64,000 nucleotides of DNA, taken from JADJYF01 sp965278995 (GTDB taxonomy: Bacteria > Pseudomonadota > Gammaproteobacteria > Ga0077536). The position numbers and the translations under genes are program-made. The stretch spans positions 186,001 through 250,000 of the forward strand of contig OZ257136.1 of NCBI GenBank assembly GCA_965278995.1, written 5' to 3'. The notes beneath the pieces are model-generated. The model saw only the letters and a list, made by a program, of their open reading frames with translations, ran no database searches and was not told the origin of the DNA. Below, in pieces: positions 62,863 to 64,000 of the stretch. Position 1 is the stretch's first letter, and each line of letters begins with the position of its first letter.

Positions 62863-64000
62863 TCATTCTTCCAGGCGTCGTTGCAGGAAACGTCTTTCGG
62901 GTTCCTGACGAGCGAGGGTGAGTGCTTGGGTATAGGCAGCACGTGCTTCGTCTCGTCGGCCGAGGCGGCGATAGAGGTCCGCTCGGGCGGCATGGGCCAG
63001 GTGGTAGTGCAGCAGCTCACCGCGATCGAGAATGGCGTCGATCAGCGCGAGTCCCGTGGCAGGGCCGTCGCGCATGGCGACCGCTGCGGCACGGTTGAGT
63101 TCAATGACCGGTGAGGGTTCGGCACGCAGTAGAACATCGTAAAGACCGACGATCTGTGCCCAATCGGTGGTAGCGGCAGTCGTCGCGTCGGCGTGGACTG
63201 CGGCAATGGCGGCCTGCAGCGTGTAGGGGCCAAAACGACGTGACATCAACGCGTGCTCGACCAGCTGCTTGCCTTCGGCGATCAGCGTGTCGTCCCACAA
63301 GCTGCGGTTCTGCTCATCGAGCAGGATCATGTCGCCATTCGGCGAGACGCGTGCGAGGCGTCGCGAATCGATCAGCAGCATCAGCGCGAGCAGACCGACG
63401 ACTTCGGGTTCCGGCAGCAGTTCCGCGACCAGTCGACCAAGGCGGATCGCTTCGCCGGACAGATCGAGACGGGTCAGGAGCTCGCCGGCGGAGGCCGAAT
63501 AGCCCTCGTTGAAGACCAGGTAGATCACACGCAGGACGCTATCGAGGCGCTCCGTCAGTTCAACGCGTTCGGGGATCCGATAGGGAATACCGGCGTCGCG
63601 GATCTTGTGCTTTGCCCGCACGATGCGTTGCGCCACTGTCGTTGGCGTGATCAGGAATGCACGCGCTATCTCCTCGGTCGTCAAGCCACACACCTCGCGC
63701 AGCGTCAGCGCCACTTGTGCATCCGCTGGCAGGGCCGGATGGCAGCAGGTGAAAATCAAACGCAGGCTGTCGTCTTCCAGATGCTGGTCTACGAGACTCG
63801 CGACGTCTGGCGCTTCGGTTTCCAACTGATGCGCGAGTTCCTGCAGACGCCGATCGAAACGCGCACGGCGGCGAAGACCGTCGATAGCCTTGAATCGCCC
63901 GGCGGATATCAGCCACGCGCGCGGATTGGCTGGCACACCTTCACTCGGCCATTGTTCGATGGCGGCCGCAAACGCCTCGTGAACAGCCTCTTCGGCAAGC
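62863..64000 (-). CDS. ECF42-type RNA polymerase sigma factor (5' end beyond window)
   Basis: The frame runs from beyond 64,000 (AEEAVHEAFAAAIEQWPSEGVPANPRAW) to the stop at 62,863. Sigma region 2 is only partly present; region 4 is LTLREVCGLTTEEIARAFLITPTTVAQRIVRAKHKIRDAGIPY. The long C-terminal half (DUF6596/TPR-like: VYLVFNEGYSAS, LLLIDSRRLAR, ELNRAAAVA) marks the ECF42 type. These usually have no anti-sigma factor and are encoded beside DGPF/YCII-domain genes, which would lie past the right edge. Confidence 0.9.
   Translation of the reverse strand, partial: LAEEAVHEAFAAAIEQWPSEGVPANPRAWLISAGRFKAIDGLRRRARFDRRLQELAHQLETEAPDVASLVDQHLEDDSLRLIFTCCHPALPADAQVALTLREVCGLTTEEIARAFLITPTTVAQRIVRAKHKIRDAGIPYRIPERVELTERLDSVLRVIYLVFNEGYSASAGELLTRLDLSGEAIRLGRLVAELLPEPEVVGLLALMLLIDSRRLARVSPNGDMILLDEQNRSLWDDTLIAEGKQLVEHALMSRRFGPYTLQAAIAAVHADATTAATTDWAQIVGLYDVLLRAEPSPVIELNRAAAVAMRDGPATGLALIDAILDRGELLHYHLAHAARADLYRRLGRRDEARAAYTQALTLARQEPERRFLQRRLEE

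Overview
The window is high-GC chromosomal DNA from a gammaproteobacterium. Housekeeping order supports this: recG-ridA-spoT-rpoZ-gmk on one side, yicC/rph-rdgB-hemW on the other, then acnA-mnmA-nudJ-like-yhdP-rng and tldD, with AcnA rather than AcnB, a SpoT-type ppGpp enzyme and YhdP. The setting would fit a Xanthomonadales/Nevskiales/Steroidobacterales-like lineage, but the sequence alone does not give a genus.

Layout. 1-9 kb: end of a PaaK/CapK-like ligase, a PlsB-like acyltransferase coupled to a methyltransferase, a SAM hydrolase (DUF62), an SDR, a MalY/PatB aminotransferase, PBP4 (dacB), a gamma-glutamylcyclotransferase-like protein, a CoA transferase and a VanZ-like protein. 9-15.4 kb: a Sel1-repeat protein, a 1536-residue Sec-exported Rhs/YD-repeat protein with a Cys-rich C-terminal tip, and a four-helix membrane protein that looks like its immunity partner. 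15.4-23.1 kb: PuuD-like membrane protein, ubiA, recG, ridA, a MITE-like palindromic element, spoT, rpoZ, gmk.

23.1-44.8 kb is accessory DNA lying between gmk and yicC, which are neighbours in many proteobacteria. Its left half (23.4-33.5 kb) carries a PQQ-type sugar dehydrogenase, hemerythrin, YetF, a stress-type flavin-oxidase-fold protein, tiny membrane proteins, gnd-zwf (oxidative pentose phosphate pathway, NAD(P)H supply) and malonyl-CoA decarboxylase. Its right half (33,756-44,848) is a degraded integrative element. It is bounded by 38-bp direct repeats that duplicate the yicC 3' end with synonymous changes. It carries a tyrosine integrase broken by three in-frame stops, an IS21-family insertion, HicAB, an orphan HigA-like antitoxin, a transglutaminase-fold protein, an N-acyl-D-amino acid deacylase-type amidohydrolase with a SnoaL-like protein and an AraC regulator, and a truncated Baeyer-Villiger monooxygenase. 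The monooxygenase reading frame ends in a run of five stem-loops that may be the RNA of an IS200/IS605-type (IscB/HEARO-like) element.

44.8-64 kb is core again: yicC diverging from rph-rdgB-hemW, an HSL-type esterase, arfB, acnA, mnmA, a NudJ-like Nudix enzyme, yhdP, rng, a GlgC homologue, tldD and a partial ECF42-type sigma factor running off the end. The GlgC homologue keeps the ADP-glucose pyrophosphorylase fold but has lost the catalytic signature, and it is expressed from a near-leaderless promoter.

The most noteworthy items are the catalytically degenerate GlgC, the Rhs tip with its putative immunity protein, the yicC-targeting element with its att and arm-type repeats, and the stem-loop cluster in the broken monooxygenase.
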